Part shown: positions 17,582 to 24,856 of the stretch, piece by piece | Layout: every line of letters begins with the position of its first letter | Position numbering within the stretch: position 1 is the stretch's first letter | From: a virus | Strand: one strand, 5' to 3' | DNA: 64,000 nt | Virus record (IMG/VR): IMGVR_UViG_3300018057_000010 | Span: 1 to 64,000 of that record | Notes under the pieces: model-generated | Database searches by the model: none | The model's input: the letters and a program-made list of their open reading frames with translations, nothing else | What the model was told of the DNA's origin: nothing | Position numbers and translations under genes: made by a program

Positions 17582-17615
17582 AAAAAGGCCCACGGAGAGA
17601 ATTTCTCCGTGAGCC
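17582..17615 (-). terminator. intrinsic terminator/attenuator in front of TerS
   Basis: Stem GGCCCACGGAGA / TCTCCGTGAGCC (one G-T step) followed leftwards by TTTTTC. It lies only 17 bases before the TerS start, so any promoter further upstream would read through it. Layout (hairpin repeats, TTGACA, terminator hairpin, gene) repeats the one at 11.6-11.8 kb. Confidence 0.75.
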
Positions 17616-17714
17616 AATCTGCACTGAGCGGTTTCGTCTTTCGACCGCAGTTTAGATTCGGTGCTCGTTCGTATTTATCCTGGAGCCAGCCAACTCGGCT
17701 GTCAACAAGTCTTT
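17616..17714 (-). promoter_or_regulatory. leader with TTGACA element upstream of TerS
   Basis: Non-coding. Read leftwards: GACTTGTTGACAGCC (TTGACA at 17700-17705) and, 20 bases on, GATAAATAC. The spacing is long for sigma70, so the promoter call is weak, but a late-gene promoter is expected here. Confidence 0.35.
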
Positions 17715-17800
17715 AGCTAGGAGGGCGAAGCCCTCGCTGCTTCTTGCTCGGACGCCGAAGGCGTCGCTACCCTCCAGCTGCGGCGGCGAAGCCGCCGCTC
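17715..17800 (-). repeat. GC-rich hairpin cluster E (three hairpins)
   Basis: GAGGGC-GAA-GCCCTC, GACGCC-GAA-GGCGTC and GCGGCGGC-GAA-GCCGCCGC, directly behind the TGA of the 170-aa membrane protein. All three loops are GAA. The first is identical in sequence to a copy in cluster C. Confidence 0.8.
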
Positions 17801-17802
17801 CA

Positions 17803-18315
17803 TCAGCTCTCTACATAGTTCACCTGAGAGGGGTCGGGAAGCGGGATCTTGTCCGGCGACGTCTCGATCCCCTGCGCCCTCAACTCATTCTCTAAGTCCA
17901 GCTTTGCCAAGTCGCTATCGCTTTGCGATAACAGTCCGGCATCTTCTGGCTTAGCATAGTCTTCCTCGTAGAAGTTCGGCGGCGCCGGTAGAGGCCCACC
18001 GCGAACAGCGAAGGCCGTTTCCGGATGTTCGGTCGGCGCCTGCACTACCAGCGCCGTGAATGTCTTGACCGCCGCCGCCATCGACTCTGTCGACGTTATC
18101 AGTCGCCGGTTCACCTGGACCATGGACGTCATCGACGACGATATCTGCGCAGCTCCTTCGAATACATTCGCTAATCGATCCATCCCGGAAACAACCAACT
18201 GCAATTGTTTATTGGTCGCCACAATCCATTTGGCGCTCCAGTAGATAAGAAAGCTCAAGGCCAGGATACAAGCTCCCATGATCCCGCCCACAAGGAGTTG
18301 ATCGAAGTTCGACAT
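17803..18315 (-). CDS. membrane-anchored protein near lysis genes, 170 aa
   Basis: One strong N-terminal transmembrane segment (LLVGGIMGACILALSFLIYW), then helical, coiled-coil-like text and a Pro/Glu-rich tail. Lies about 1.2 kb downstream of the endolysin. A single N-terminal anchor with a long soluble domain could fit a holin- or spanin-like or tail-anchoring role, but no family is recognised. Confidence 0.5.
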   Translation of the reverse strand: MSNFDQLLVGGIMGACILALSFLIYWSAKWIVATNKQLQLVVSGMDRLANVFEGAAQISSSMTSMVQVNRRLITSTESMAAAVKTFTALVVQAPTEHPETAFAVRGGPLPAPPNFYEEDYAKPEDAGLLSQSDSDLAKLDLENELRAQGIETSPDKIPLPDPSQVNYVES

Positions 18316-18316
18316 T

Positions 18317-18517
18317 CTATTTCACTCTTGTCGCCATGCCGGTAAGTCGTTGATCGTGATGAATCTGGTAACTGCAACCCGTCTTTTCATTGCTGCAGGT
18401 ATACACAATCTGATGCAGCTTTCCATTTGGCCCCTTCTCCTGGGTTACCGTCATCTTCTCCCCGCACATGGAGCAGTACGCATCGGGAGCCATAATAGGA
18501 TTAAGTTCCGGTAGCAT
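18317..18517 (-). CDS. zinc-ribbon protein, 66 aa
   Basis: ATG at 18517 is preceded by AAGGAAG. CSMCGEKMTVTQ and, further on, CSNEKTGCSYQIH give a treble-clef or zinc-ribbon pattern like that of small transcription-associated ribbons. One base from the membrane protein gene. Function unknown. Confidence 0.6.
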   Translation of the reverse strand: MLPELNPIMAPDAYCSMCGEKMTVTQEKGPNGKLHQIVYTCSNEKTGCSYQIHHDQRLTGMATRVK

Positions 18518-18528
18518 TGTTCTTCCTT

Positions 18529-18693
18529 TCAATGTTCGTAACCTTGATATCTCGGCTTAACAGGAGCACTCTCCGGGTCTTGCTTTGCAGCTCTCCGCAT
18601 CGCTCTACTGGCAAGCTTTTTAAGGAAGACGCTGCATCCCGAACGGCGCTTCCTCCACATCGTTTCTCGTTGCTCGACTCTACGGTATTTCAT
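18529..18693 (-). CDS. hypothetical basic protein, 54 aa
   Basis: The ATG overlaps the stop of the upstream gene (TAATG), which decides the start. Product MKYRRVEQRETMWRKRRSG... is strongly basic with one Cys. Likely nucleic-acid binding by charge only. Confidence 0.45.
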   Translation of the reverse strand: MKYRRVEQRETMWRKRRSGCSVFLKKLASRAMRRAAKQDPESAPVKPRYQGYEH

Positions 18694-18908
18694 TAGATCT
18701 TCTTCTTGTGGAAAAAATCTGCTTCCGTGCAGGTCGTCCAATGAGGTATGGCCTTGTCGCTCCCACGGCCCATTGGATTTATCGGGATGCTCTTACCTTT
18801 CGGGGTGCGATACCATTCAATCGCTTCGCCGCAACCCTTGCATTCGGCGTCGTCGATGAAGACGTACCCCATTGCTTTCAAATCGTCGGATGTCTTTGGA
18901 AATGCCAT
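18693..18908 (-). CDS. small CxxC zinc-finger protein, 71 aa
   Basis: Contains DDAECKGCGEAIEWYRTPKG with IPINP behind it, a motif I recognise from small phage and bacterial proteins of unknown function with a single CxxC and a downstream His/Cys pair (HWTTC). Four cysteines/histidines probably bind one zinc. Role unknown. Confidence 0.6.
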   Translation of the reverse strand: MAFPKTSDDLKAMGYVFIDDAECKGCGEAIEWYRTPKGKSIPINPMGRGSDKAIPHWTTCTEADFFHKKKI

Positions 18909-18929
18909 GGCTAAAAATAGTAATCCGGT

Positions 18930-19475
18930 CTATCGTACTTTGTCGGCTCTTCCGGATCGTAGACTTTTTGTTTTTCCGGTTCCGCCGCACTTTCTTGTTT
19001 CAGAACAGGATCTTCGGGGGGGCGCCGATTGCGCCTCGGATGTTTTCTTTGTCCTGGCCGCAATCAACTCTTGCAGCCTCCGGTATCCAAGCGCAACAAG
19101 GCGATCGACCTTCGTTTGCGAGTCTCCTACGTGGATTCGTTCCTTCCCGATATTCAACGTCTGTCCGGCCAGGATCTCTCCCGACTCCATGCCGGGAAGA
19201 TTGACGTAGAGTGCGATGCTATATCCCTGTTCGTTTCTCGTCCAATAGATCCACTGCGCTACATAGGAAATATCCGACAAGGAATATTCGATAGTGGCAG
19301 GCGGCAAAAGCAAGGCGAGCTGTACTCCTTGAATGTCGCCCTTCCATCCAGTGAAGAAACAGGCGTTTTCTTTTTTCTCCGACCCTTCGCCAAGGAAGCG
19401 AATAAGAGTCCATGGATAGGCTGGCGCAAGCTCCTGGATATCCTTTTCGGCCAAGTCTACTGTCTTCCTTGCCAT
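18930..19475 (-). CDS. hypothetical protein, 181 aa
   Basis: ATG (MARKTVDLAEKDIQELAPAY) two bases after the endolysin stop. Central part reads as a beta-rich domain with NACFFTGWKGDIQGVQLALL and an aromatic YVAQWIYWTRNEQGY; the tail is basic, Lys/Arg/Ser-rich. Coupled to the endolysin; role unknown. Confidence 0.5.
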   Translation of the reverse strand: MARKTVDLAEKDIQELAPAYPWTLIRFLGEGSEKKENACFFTGWKGDIQGVQLALLLPPATIEYSLSDISYVAQWIYWTRNEQGYSIALYVNLPGMESGEILAGQTLNIGKERIHVGDSQTKVDRLVALGYRRLQELIAARTKKTSEAQSAPPRRSCSETRKCGGTGKTKSLRSGRADKVR

Positions 19476-19477
19476 AT

Positions 19478-20020
19478 CTAACTCCCCGGAAGGTGCTTGA
19501 TTAGCAATTGCGCAATCGAATCGTCCTGCGATGGCCACGCTGCCCTGCGCGCCAGACCGAATCGTAGACCCTCCCTCTCTGCCGGGTTCTTGCCGATCCA
19601 ATCGCTATAGCTTCGATATTGCCGCTGTCTCCATGGGTTGAGTAACTTTGTCTCCGGGATATAATTCAATCCGGTTAGCGTAGCTGTTCCGAACTTACCA
19701 TCTACGGCGACAATACTTCCAACGGAACACATCGATTCCTGTAGTATGGTTACCGCTTCGTCGATCCCCTGGTTGATGCAGTCGTCTACCAACTTCGTTG
19801 CAAAAGTTTGGTTGACGATCTTATTGAAGAGCGGGCTCCAGAAAACCTCGCGGAAGATCTCGTCTGCCTCTTCTCTGGTTTGCGGTAACGGTTTCCCGAT
19901 AGACTTACAAAGGGCCGAACTAACTCCGAAGTTGGTTTCTCCTCCAGGATCTCCGGGGAGTTTCCCCTTCCCGCCCTCGTGCTCGTGAATGACCGGCAAT
20001 GCTGCTTCGAAGGTAGCCAT
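19478..20020 (-). CDS. endolysin, GH108-type N-acetylmuramidase
   Basis: 180 aa. N-terminal HEGGKGKLPGDPGGETNFGV is the hallmark of the glycosyl hydrolase 108 family; the Glu of HEGG is the expected catalytic acid. The C-terminal part with DGKFGTATLTGLN and the YRSYSDWIGKNPA region matches the predicted peptidoglycan-binding domain that follows GH108. It would cleave the glycan backbone of peptidoglycan for host lysis. No signal peptide is visible, so a holin or pinholin is needed. Confidence 0.88.
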   Translation of the reverse strand: MATFEAALPVIHEHEGGKGKLPGDPGGETNFGVSSALCKSIGKPLPQTREEADEIFREVFWSPLFNKIVNQTFATKLVDDCINQGIDEAVTILQESMCSVGSIVAVDGKFGTATLTGLNYIPETKLLNPWRQRQYRSYSDWIGKNPAEREGLRFGLARRAAWPSQDDSIAQLLIKHLPGS

Positions 20021-20437
20021 CTAACTCAACCTCACAGAACTTTGTACTAGGAGCTTCTTGAGTGGACCGGGAATATCTGCCTCGACGATTCGATTCCGCT
20101 GCGTATCCTGCTTCGACCACTCATCCGATTTCATCGTATGCAAGGCGCATGGACCGAAACGGCTGCAGCTGCAATCCTTATCCAGAAAGGTGTCCAGCCT
20201 CTCCTTCACCGCCGCTGTCCAGTCGAAGCCTGCCGGGTAATTCAACGGCAGATCGTAGGACGCGAAGTAGCTAGCGCCGTCGTCGCGAGTGGCATAGGCC
20301 TGCCCTGCGATAGCTACCAGCCCAACGCCGGGAATCACTCGCGGTTGCACCGTGTAGGCGATCTCAGTCCAGGAATGGGACTGCTCCGGAGTCTCGGCGT
20401 AGGATGGCCACCGCTCGATTCCATCTTCATCACTCAT
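20021..20437 (-). CDS. hypothetical protein, 138 aa
   Basis: Soluble protein with a Cys-rich patch (KDCSCSRFGPCALH) near residue 90-100 that may bind zinc. Stop immediately before the endolysin start. No family recognised. Confidence 0.5.
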   Translation of the reverse strand: MSDEDGIERWPSYAETPEQSHSWTEIAYTVQPRVIPGVGLVAIAGQAYATRDDGASYFASYDLPLNYPAGFDWTAAVKERLDTFLDKDCSCSRFGPCALHTMKSDEWSKQDTQRNRIVEADIPGPLKKLLVQSSVRLS

Positions 20438-20645
20438 CGATTTGTACCTCTAGGGAGTTTTTCTCGTGCTTGAAGGTCACAAATTCTCCCTCGCGAAGCC
20501 GGTAAACAAAAACTGTCTCGTCACCCAGATCTCCCACTAACGATCCGCCTTCGTGAAAGAAAAACGTGACATTCCCGTGGAATAACGTGGCGTTCCTGGC
20601 TCTTACTTGGCAGGATATGATCCTTGCACCCTCTTCCTTCTCCAT
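20430..20645 (-). CDS. hypothetical beta-rich protein, 71 aa
   Basis: Reads as alternating strands (ARIISCQVRARNATLF, GDETVFVYRLREGEFV). Overlaps the 138-aa gene by eight bases. Unknown. Confidence 0.45.
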   Translation of the reverse strand: MEKEEGARIISCQVRARNATLFHGNVTFFFHEGGSLVGDLGDETVFVYRLREGEFVTFKHEKNSLEVQIDE

Positions 20646-20656
20646 CGGCTCTCCTT

Positions 20657-21022
20657 TTAAAGAAGCCCCTCGCCACGCGTGAAATCGGGCAAAGGGTCAT
20701 TGTCGACACATACGAACAGATGCAAGCAGTTGGGATGAATGTTTACATGTTCCGACTTTGGCGGAATCACCTGGATAGCTTTGCGATCCTGTCCGAGAAA
20801 CAATTCCTTCATCTCCACTAATGTATCCCACGACGGCAATCTGTCTGGCGAAGCAACGGAGAAATGTATCCATCGCTTGCCGTCTTGCTCTGTGTCTCCG
20901 CTAACGATTACGCTAAGCCGCCGCATCCGATTCACGAACGATCTGCCGTCGTCGGTCTCTCCGGAAATCACCCAACCGTTAGGGAGTATCCAGGGAATAA
21001 CTTCGTCAACCCACTTTTGCAT
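20657..21022 (-). CDS. DUF7694-like phage protein, 121 aa
   Basis: Order of motifs: a Gly/Asp-rich strand pair, GKRWIHFSVASPDRLPSWD, then LVEMKELFLGQDRKAIQVIP and PNCLHLFVCVD. I recognise this arrangement (W-x-H-x-S ... P-x-W ... K-x-x-F-x-G ... HLF) from a small phage domain of unknown function. Predicted soluble alpha/beta. Name from memory, not a search. Confidence 0.55.
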   Translation of the reverse strand: MQKWVDEVIPWILPNGWVISGETDDGRSFVNRMRRLSVIVSGDTEQDGKRWIHFSVASPDRLPSWDTLVEMKELFLGQDRKAIQVIPPKSEHVNIHPNCLHLFVCVDNDPLPDFTRGEGLL

Positions 21023-21278
21023 CTTCTGGAGTTCCTAAACAACTCTGCAGCGCTAACGATATTAGCTCAAAAGTGTCCCTCTTGTTACGGGGAAATCCAT
21101 AGACCGTCCCCTGCTTGACGATGGTTTCCTCGCCCGTGTCGGGATTCTTCTTGGCAAGAGTTACAAAATAGTTGGAAACCGGAGCCGACCCGGTAATGTT
21201 CACGATCTCGATAACGCCAATCGTCTGGCTGCGCTGAGCAATTCCACCCGGCCACACTTCCACCTTCGCCACAAGCAT
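21006..21278 (-). CDS. hypothetical protein, 90 aa
   Basis: Beta-rich: MLVAKVEVWPGGIAQRSQTI followed by strands and a C-terminal helix (DTFELISLALQSCLG). SD GGAAGGGAA before the ATG. Overlaps the next gene by 17 bases. Similar small proteins are widespread in phages, but I cannot name the family. Confidence 0.5.
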   Translation of the reverse strand: MLVAKVEVWPGGIAQRSQTIGVIEIVNITGSAPVSNYFVTLAKKNPDTGEETIVKQGTVYGFPRNKRDTFELISLALQSCLGTPEDAKVG

Positions 21279-21320
21279 GGATTCCCTTCCGCAGGGACTA
21301 ATGGTGGCTGGGGTCCAACA

Positions 21321-21776
21321 TCAATCCCGAGGAGGGTAGAGTAACACTTTTACGTCGGGGAGACTTTCGAAGGCTTGCCGGATAAGTGGCTCGACCTCTG
21401 ACCAGGAAAGCTGGCCGAATCCGCAGCCCAGCGCCGGGATGGCGATGGACTTTACCCGCAGGATGTGGAGCTTCGCGGTAAGGTCTTCTAATCCTTGAGA
21501 AATAAAGAGGAGTTCGCTGCGGTTTCTCCAATGCATCTTGGTTGGAAAGTTAAAAATAAACCTGGGATTGAACGTGTAGCTATTCAGATGCATGATGATT
21601 TCGCCGGGACGCATGATCCCGTTCCTGCAGGCAAGTTCGTACATTTTCTGGTTGCGCGGGAAGCGAACCTTGAATAGCAGCGCCAATCCCGCTCCGGAAA
21701 CTCCGACGCAGTTGACCGGGTTCACCAGAATCTCTGCGTTCGAATCGAAGATGTCGCCCTCGGCGATCGCAATCAT
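21321..21776 (-). CDS. macrodomain protein, DarG-like ADP-ribose hydrolase candidate
   Basis: 151 aa from the ATG that overlaps the upstream TGA (TGATG). Motifs: DIFDSNAEILVNPVNCVGVS (ADP-ribose loop 1), SGAGLALLFK, IFNFPTKMHWRNRSEL, and SIAIPALGCGFGQLSW (loop 2). This set, including the FPTK segment, is characteristic of the macrodomain of DarG, which removes ADP-ribose from DNA. No DarT toxin gene is seen nearby, so it may instead counter a host ADP-ribosylating defence. A general macrodomain role remains possible. Confidence 0.75.
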   Translation of the reverse strand: MIAIAEGDIFDSNAEILVNPVNCVGVSGAGLALLFKVRFPRNQKMYELACRNGIMRPGEIIMHLNSYTFNPRFIFNFPTKMHWRNRSELLFISQGLEDLTAKLHILRVKSIAIPALGCGFGQLSWSEVEPLIRQAFESLPDVKVLLYPPRD

Positions 21777-21997
21777 CAGATCCAACTTTCCACGATGCAG
21801 GGGTCGTCTTCGGGATTACGGGGCAGACAAACGACTCCGTAAGGTAGAAGCGCACGGGCCTGATTTATGGTGAGAGCCGTTCTGACCCAACGGCTTACCT
21901 GTACCGACCCCGGCATGATCTCCCAACGGCGTACGACAAACAGCCCTGGGTAATCTTTAGGATTCTCGTAGATGGTATATATCGCCAACTCGCTCAT
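21776..21997 (-). CDS. hypothetical protein, 73 aa
   Basis: ATG at MSELAIYTIYENPKDYPGLF; an upstream frame would extend into the neighbour. Well-formed small alpha/beta protein with a conserved-looking core (VVRRWEIMPGSVQVSRWV). Its stop overlaps the macrodomain start. Unknown. Confidence 0.5.
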   Translation of the reverse strand: MSELAIYTIYENPKDYPGLFVVRRWEIMPGSVQVSRWVRTALTINQARALLPYGVVCLPRNPEDDPCIVESWI

Positions 21998-22023
21998 CGA
22001 TTTATCCTCTTCGATCTTTAGCG

Positions 22024-22791
22024 TCACAACCATAGGTTGGGGCATACCTTCCTCGAAACGCCTCTGACCGCATTCGCAAGCAGCCTTCGCGTGGTAGTGT
22101 ATGATTTCCCGCTATGCGCGGCGATCCCGACTGGCTCTACGTTAACCGGAAACCTCATAGAGACTCTCGGTTTTTTCTGGTTGGCGAACGGGAGAACTTT
22201 GTCATAGAAGAGACCTTCCATATGCCCTGTCCCCATTTCTTTCCAGGATTCCTGCAGGTACGCAGCATAAAACCTGTGGGAGAACAGAATTAACTGGGTG
22301 CTCAAATACGGCTTGTCGTGCTTATGAAACAGGTCTCTCCACCCTCTGCCATCGGCCACAACGTCGAAATCGTCCTGACAGCGATCCAGCAATTTACCGA
22401 GCTTGGGAAATTGCAGCCTTCCGGTGACCTTGACAATATGATCGGTACATTGCCGCAACCGACTTGCTTTCAATCCAAAATCGATCATCTTGACTTCGGC
22501 ATATCCGTAATGGCCATTTGCGGGATAACTGTTGCAGTTCAAGCTTACAAATTCGAGATGCCTATCGTGAGCTGTTGCCATCGATCTCTCTTGTTGAAAA
22601 TCGGGGCCTAAAGGCCATCCGCTATTTTCGATGAACAAGATGCGAGACAGCCGAGGATCGCCGTTGCAAATCCACCACCTTAACGACTGTCTATATTCGG
22701 CCAATCTTTCTTTTGGATCGGCAATGGCTAACTTATAAGTTCCGGCAGATGGATCGACGCAAGCAGTTAAAACGAGTAGATATTTGTTCAA
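22024..22791 (-). CDS. protein resembling glycan-cluster family, 255 aa
   Basis: N-terminus YLLVLTACVDPSAGTYKLAI then ERLAEYRQSLRWWI and SRILFIENSGW; this LTACVDP ... ERL-x-x-Y ... ENSG pattern matches, from memory, proteins encoded in LPS and capsule clusters that act with glycosyltransferases. Later DHIVKVTGRLQF supports the same family. It might modify host surface sugars in a lysogen. No transmembrane segment is visible. Substrate unknown. Confidence 0.5.
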   Translation of the reverse strand: MNKYLLVLTACVDPSAGTYKLAIADPKERLAEYRQSLRWWICNGDPRLSRILFIENSGWPLGPDFQQERSMATAHDRHLEFVSLNCNSYPANGHYGYAEVKMIDFGLKASRLRQCTDHIVKVTGRLQFPKLGKLLDRCQDDFDVVADGRGWRDLFHKHDKPYLSTQLILFSHRFYAAYLQESWKEMGTGHMEGLFYDKVLPFANQKKPRVSMRFPVNVEPVGIAAHSGKSYTTTRRLLANAVRGVSRKVCPNLWL

Positions 22792-23060
22792 TTTATCCTC
22801 GACCGAATAACACCGGCAACGGCCCTTATGATCGCCGCCTTATGTGGATTCTTGTTTGCGAATTCTGCGAACTCTCCTGGACGAAGAGTCCGCAGCGTTT
22901 CGTGCTCCTCGAAGACAAGGATCTCCGCGCAATAGCTACAGACGGTTACATCTCCTGGACGAGGGTGACCTATGCCGGTCACCGCCGTAGCTCCGTCCAG
23001 GATAGCCTTGCAGTTTGGGCAAAAAGGCTTAGAGTTCAGTCTGTAGTCGTGGCTCACCAT
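22788..23060 (-). CDS. zinc-ribbon protein, 90 aa
   Basis: Start ATG at MVSHDYRLNSKPFCPNC; CPNC and CSYC 24 residues apart form a four-Cys ribbon, followed by helical ETLRTLRPGEFAEFANK. This CPxC...CxYC plus TLRxL arrangement is common in small phage/soil-bacterial proteins of unknown role. Overlaps the 255-aa gene by four bases. Confidence 0.6.
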   Translation of the reverse strand: MVSHDYRLNSKPFCPNCKAILDGATAVTGIGHPRPGDVTVCSYCAEILVFEEHETLRTLRPGEFAEFANKNPHKAAIIRAVAGVIRSRIN

Positions 23061-23061
23061 A

Positions 23062-23232
23062 TCACGGTAACTGCTTCCTGATGATGTGAAGTGGCCCGCC
23101 GCTGATCGTCTTGGGCACGCCTTTGCGATGCATCGCGACGATGTGGCAGCTGAGCCAACGCCATCTCCCCCACGGCGGAACGGTCCTCGGAGGCCGCTCC
23201 TCGCAATGCGGGCAGACGATGGCAAGACCCAT
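23062..23232 (-). CDS. small Cys/His protein, 56 aa
   Basis: MGLAIVCPHCEERPPRTVPP; CPHC plus a Cys/His pair (SCHIVAMH) about 20 residues later suggest one zinc site. Start overlaps the upstream zinc-finger gene stop. Unknown function. Confidence 0.45.
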   Translation of the reverse strand: MGLAIVCPHCEERPPRTVPPWGRWRWLSCHIVAMHRKGVPKTISGGPLHIIRKQLP

Positions 23233-23236
23233 GTAG

Positions 23237-24163
23237 TTACCGGCCCGCCGAGCGTGAAAGAAGTTCAGCGACTCGGAGGGTAAGCTCCTTGTAAGAGCAG
23301 TCGTGAGCCTTCGCGTATTGATCGATGATGGATTCGCACTTGGCGAATGCGAGGGTGATAGTGATTTGGGAGATGTCTTCTTCGTGTTCGTGGGAATCGG
23401 TGCTGGGGTTGTTGCCGCCATATTCTAGTTCTCCGTGAATGATCTTGACTGACTTCACTGTGATCGTTTGGTCTTCGTTCTGAACCAGCGCAGTCTGGGG
23501 CGACTGCCGTGTTAAGCCAAGTTTTTTCTCTTGAGCCTTTGCTTCTCTTGCTTCCCGGCGCACTGACCGCGCCCGAATCGAGGAAGCGGTCATGCCTTTG
23601 ACGCCGTGATCGTGGGATCGATGAATCCCCAACTGTCTGCGGTCAAGCATTTCGATGCCGCACTCGGGACAAACGAACTTACCGTTTCGTTTCGGTTTGA
23701 TCTTCATGGTAGAGATCGGCGTCGCAGCTGGGGCCTCGGGTAAGGCTGGCGCTGGGATCGGCTGCTCTGCAACAGCTTCTGTTTTTCTTTTTCTCATTGC
23801 CACCACCGAAGCGGAACTTCCGGCGACTCCATGTTGACGGCGATGAGAACCTAAGCCGGTTAGCTTTTCATAGGAACTCTCGATCCCTATCGCCAGACAT
23901 TCCGGACAGAGGTATTTCCCTTGTTTGTCGCGTTTGATTTCGGTAGAGATCTTCGTCGAATCTATCGCGTCCGATTCCTGGACTTTCGCTAGCTGTTCTC
24001 TTCGAGCCTTCGCGATTGCTCGTTGTTTCGCTGACTTGGAATGTCCCCTAATCCCATGAGCAGCCAGCTTGTGAATGCCAAGATGTTGTTTGTCCTTATA
24101 CTCGGCGCCGCACTTCTCGCATTTAAACTCTTGCGGCGTATCCCCTTGGGTTTTTGCGTTCAT
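23237..24163 (-). CDS. three-finger C2H2-like zinc protein, 308 aa
   Basis: Three repeats: CEKCGAEYKDKQHLGIHKLA-AHG (CX2CX12HX4H), CPECLAIG...HRRQHG (CX2CX17HX3H) and CPECGIEMLDRRQLGIHRSH-DHG (CX2CX12HX4H). Each is followed by a Gly-Ser/Ala stretch and a basic, Arg/Lys-rich linker, as in DNA-binding zinc fingers. The last ~90 residues form a separate acidic-then-helical domain. Driven by its own candidate promoter at 24261-24290. Likely a DNA-binding regulator; one zinc dispersed palindrome copy lies inside the gene. Confidence 0.65.
   Translation of the reverse strand: MNAKTQGDTPQEFKCEKCGAEYKDKQHLGIHKLAAHGIRGHSKSAKQRAIAKARREQLAKVQESDAIDSTKISTEIKRDKQGKYLCPECLAIGIESSYEKLTGLGSHRRQHGVAGSSASVVAMRKRKTEAVAEQPIPAPALPEAPAATPISTMKIKPKRNGKFVCPECGIEMLDRRQLGIHRSHDHGVKGMTASSIRARSVRREAREAKAQEKKLGLTRQSPQTALVQNEDQTITVKSVKIIHGELEYGGNNPSTDSHEHEEDISQITITLAFAKCESIIDQYAKAHDCSYKELTLRVAELLSRSAGR
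23969..23983. promoter_or_regulatory. dispersed palindrome copy 2 (GTCCGATTCCTGGAC)
   Basis: 15-bp copy inside the three-finger zinc gene, where it encodes Val-Gln-Glu-Ser-Asp. The same peptide and DNA occur at 51445; a related one (Val-Gln-Gln-Ser-Asp) at 58082. Coding context means selection on protein is also possible. Confidence 0.35.
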
Positions 24164-24260
24164 TTGTTACCCTTCAACCTATGGCGATAAGTAAATTAGT
24201 GAATCTGTTGCCGTTTCTTGCGAACGTTTTAACAAATTGTGTAACAAAAATCTCCATTTT

Positions 24261-24290
24261 TCTATAGCTTAAAGAACAAAAAGTTGTCGA
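24261..24290 (-). promoter_or_regulatory. candidate sigma70 promoter for the zinc-finger operon
   Basis: Leftward TCGACA (24285-24290), 18-base spacer, TATAGA (24261-24266), about 98 bases before the zinc-finger start. The surrounding ~150 bases are AT-rich and non-coding; the leader between promoter and gene shows no strong hairpin. Confidence 0.5.
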
Positions 24291-24316
24291 GGTTGATTCT
24301 TGCCGACTCGATCTCG

Positions 24317-24568
24317 TCAACCCGATATTACTCTCAAGCTCGTTTCGAAGATCAGATCGACATACTCTCCGGTTGCCGGATCTCCTAAGACCGGCAACAG
24401 GCCGACAATCAGACCGCTATCGAAACGAATGCCTTCCTCCCCGAGATCGAGCATCAGACTCTTCCGGTTTCCTGATTCGAAGAGAACTTTGGCCTTGTAC
24501 TCCCGGCCCGAGACTTCGATAGTGACGGCTCTCCTAGCTTTGGAGATCCGAAGCCTAGTCGTGGGCAT
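24317..24568 (-). CDS. hypothetical beta-rich protein, 83 aa
   Basis: MPTTRLRISKARRAVTIEVS, a PilZ- or Sm-like run of strands with LFESGNRKSLMLDLGEEGIR. The ATG overlaps the upstream gene by 14 bases and has GGGAG ten bases upstream. Last gene before the 24.2-kb promoter region. Unknown. Confidence 0.45.
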   Translation of the reverse strand: MPTTRLRISKARRAVTIEVSGREYKAKVLFESGNRKSLMLDLGEEGIRFDSGLIVGLLPVLGDPATGEYVDLIFETSLRVISG

Positions 24569-24839
24569 CTGACTTAATCTCCCGGACATCGACGCGAGCC
24601 ATAAATTCCACAATATGCACCGTCTTGCCGGTCGCGCCCAGATAAGGCTGCAATCTTTCAGCTTCGGGTAGATAGATCCTCTTCCAGAGCCGTGGGTTGA
24701 CGGTGAGCATCGGTTGCATGCCCATTCCCGGCACCTTGAAGCCGACCACGCCTTCTTTGCCGTTCGCGTCGCGAGATAAGACTGCGTAGACCTTTTCGAT
24801 TCGGTCCAGCTCGTTTGGCGGATTGATGACTACATCCAT
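24555..24839 (-). CDS. hypothetical protein, 94 aa
   Basis: MDVVINPPNELDRIEKVYAV; small alpha/beta protein with a Gly/Pro/Met centre (FKVPGMGMQPMLTVNPRLW). SD GGGAGGAA before the ATG decides the start. Unknown. Confidence 0.45.
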   Translation of the reverse strand: MDVVINPPNELDRIEKVYAVLSRDANGKEGVVGFKVPGMGMQPMLTVNPRLWKRIYLPEAERLQPYLGATGKTVHIVEFMARVDVREIKSDAHD

Positions 24840-24856
24840 GTATTCCTCCCTTGGAT

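Noticed and set aside
21321-22791. Complete DarTG toxin-antitoxin pair
   Set aside because: No gene adjacent to the macrodomain has DarT-type ADP-ribosyltransferase motifs.
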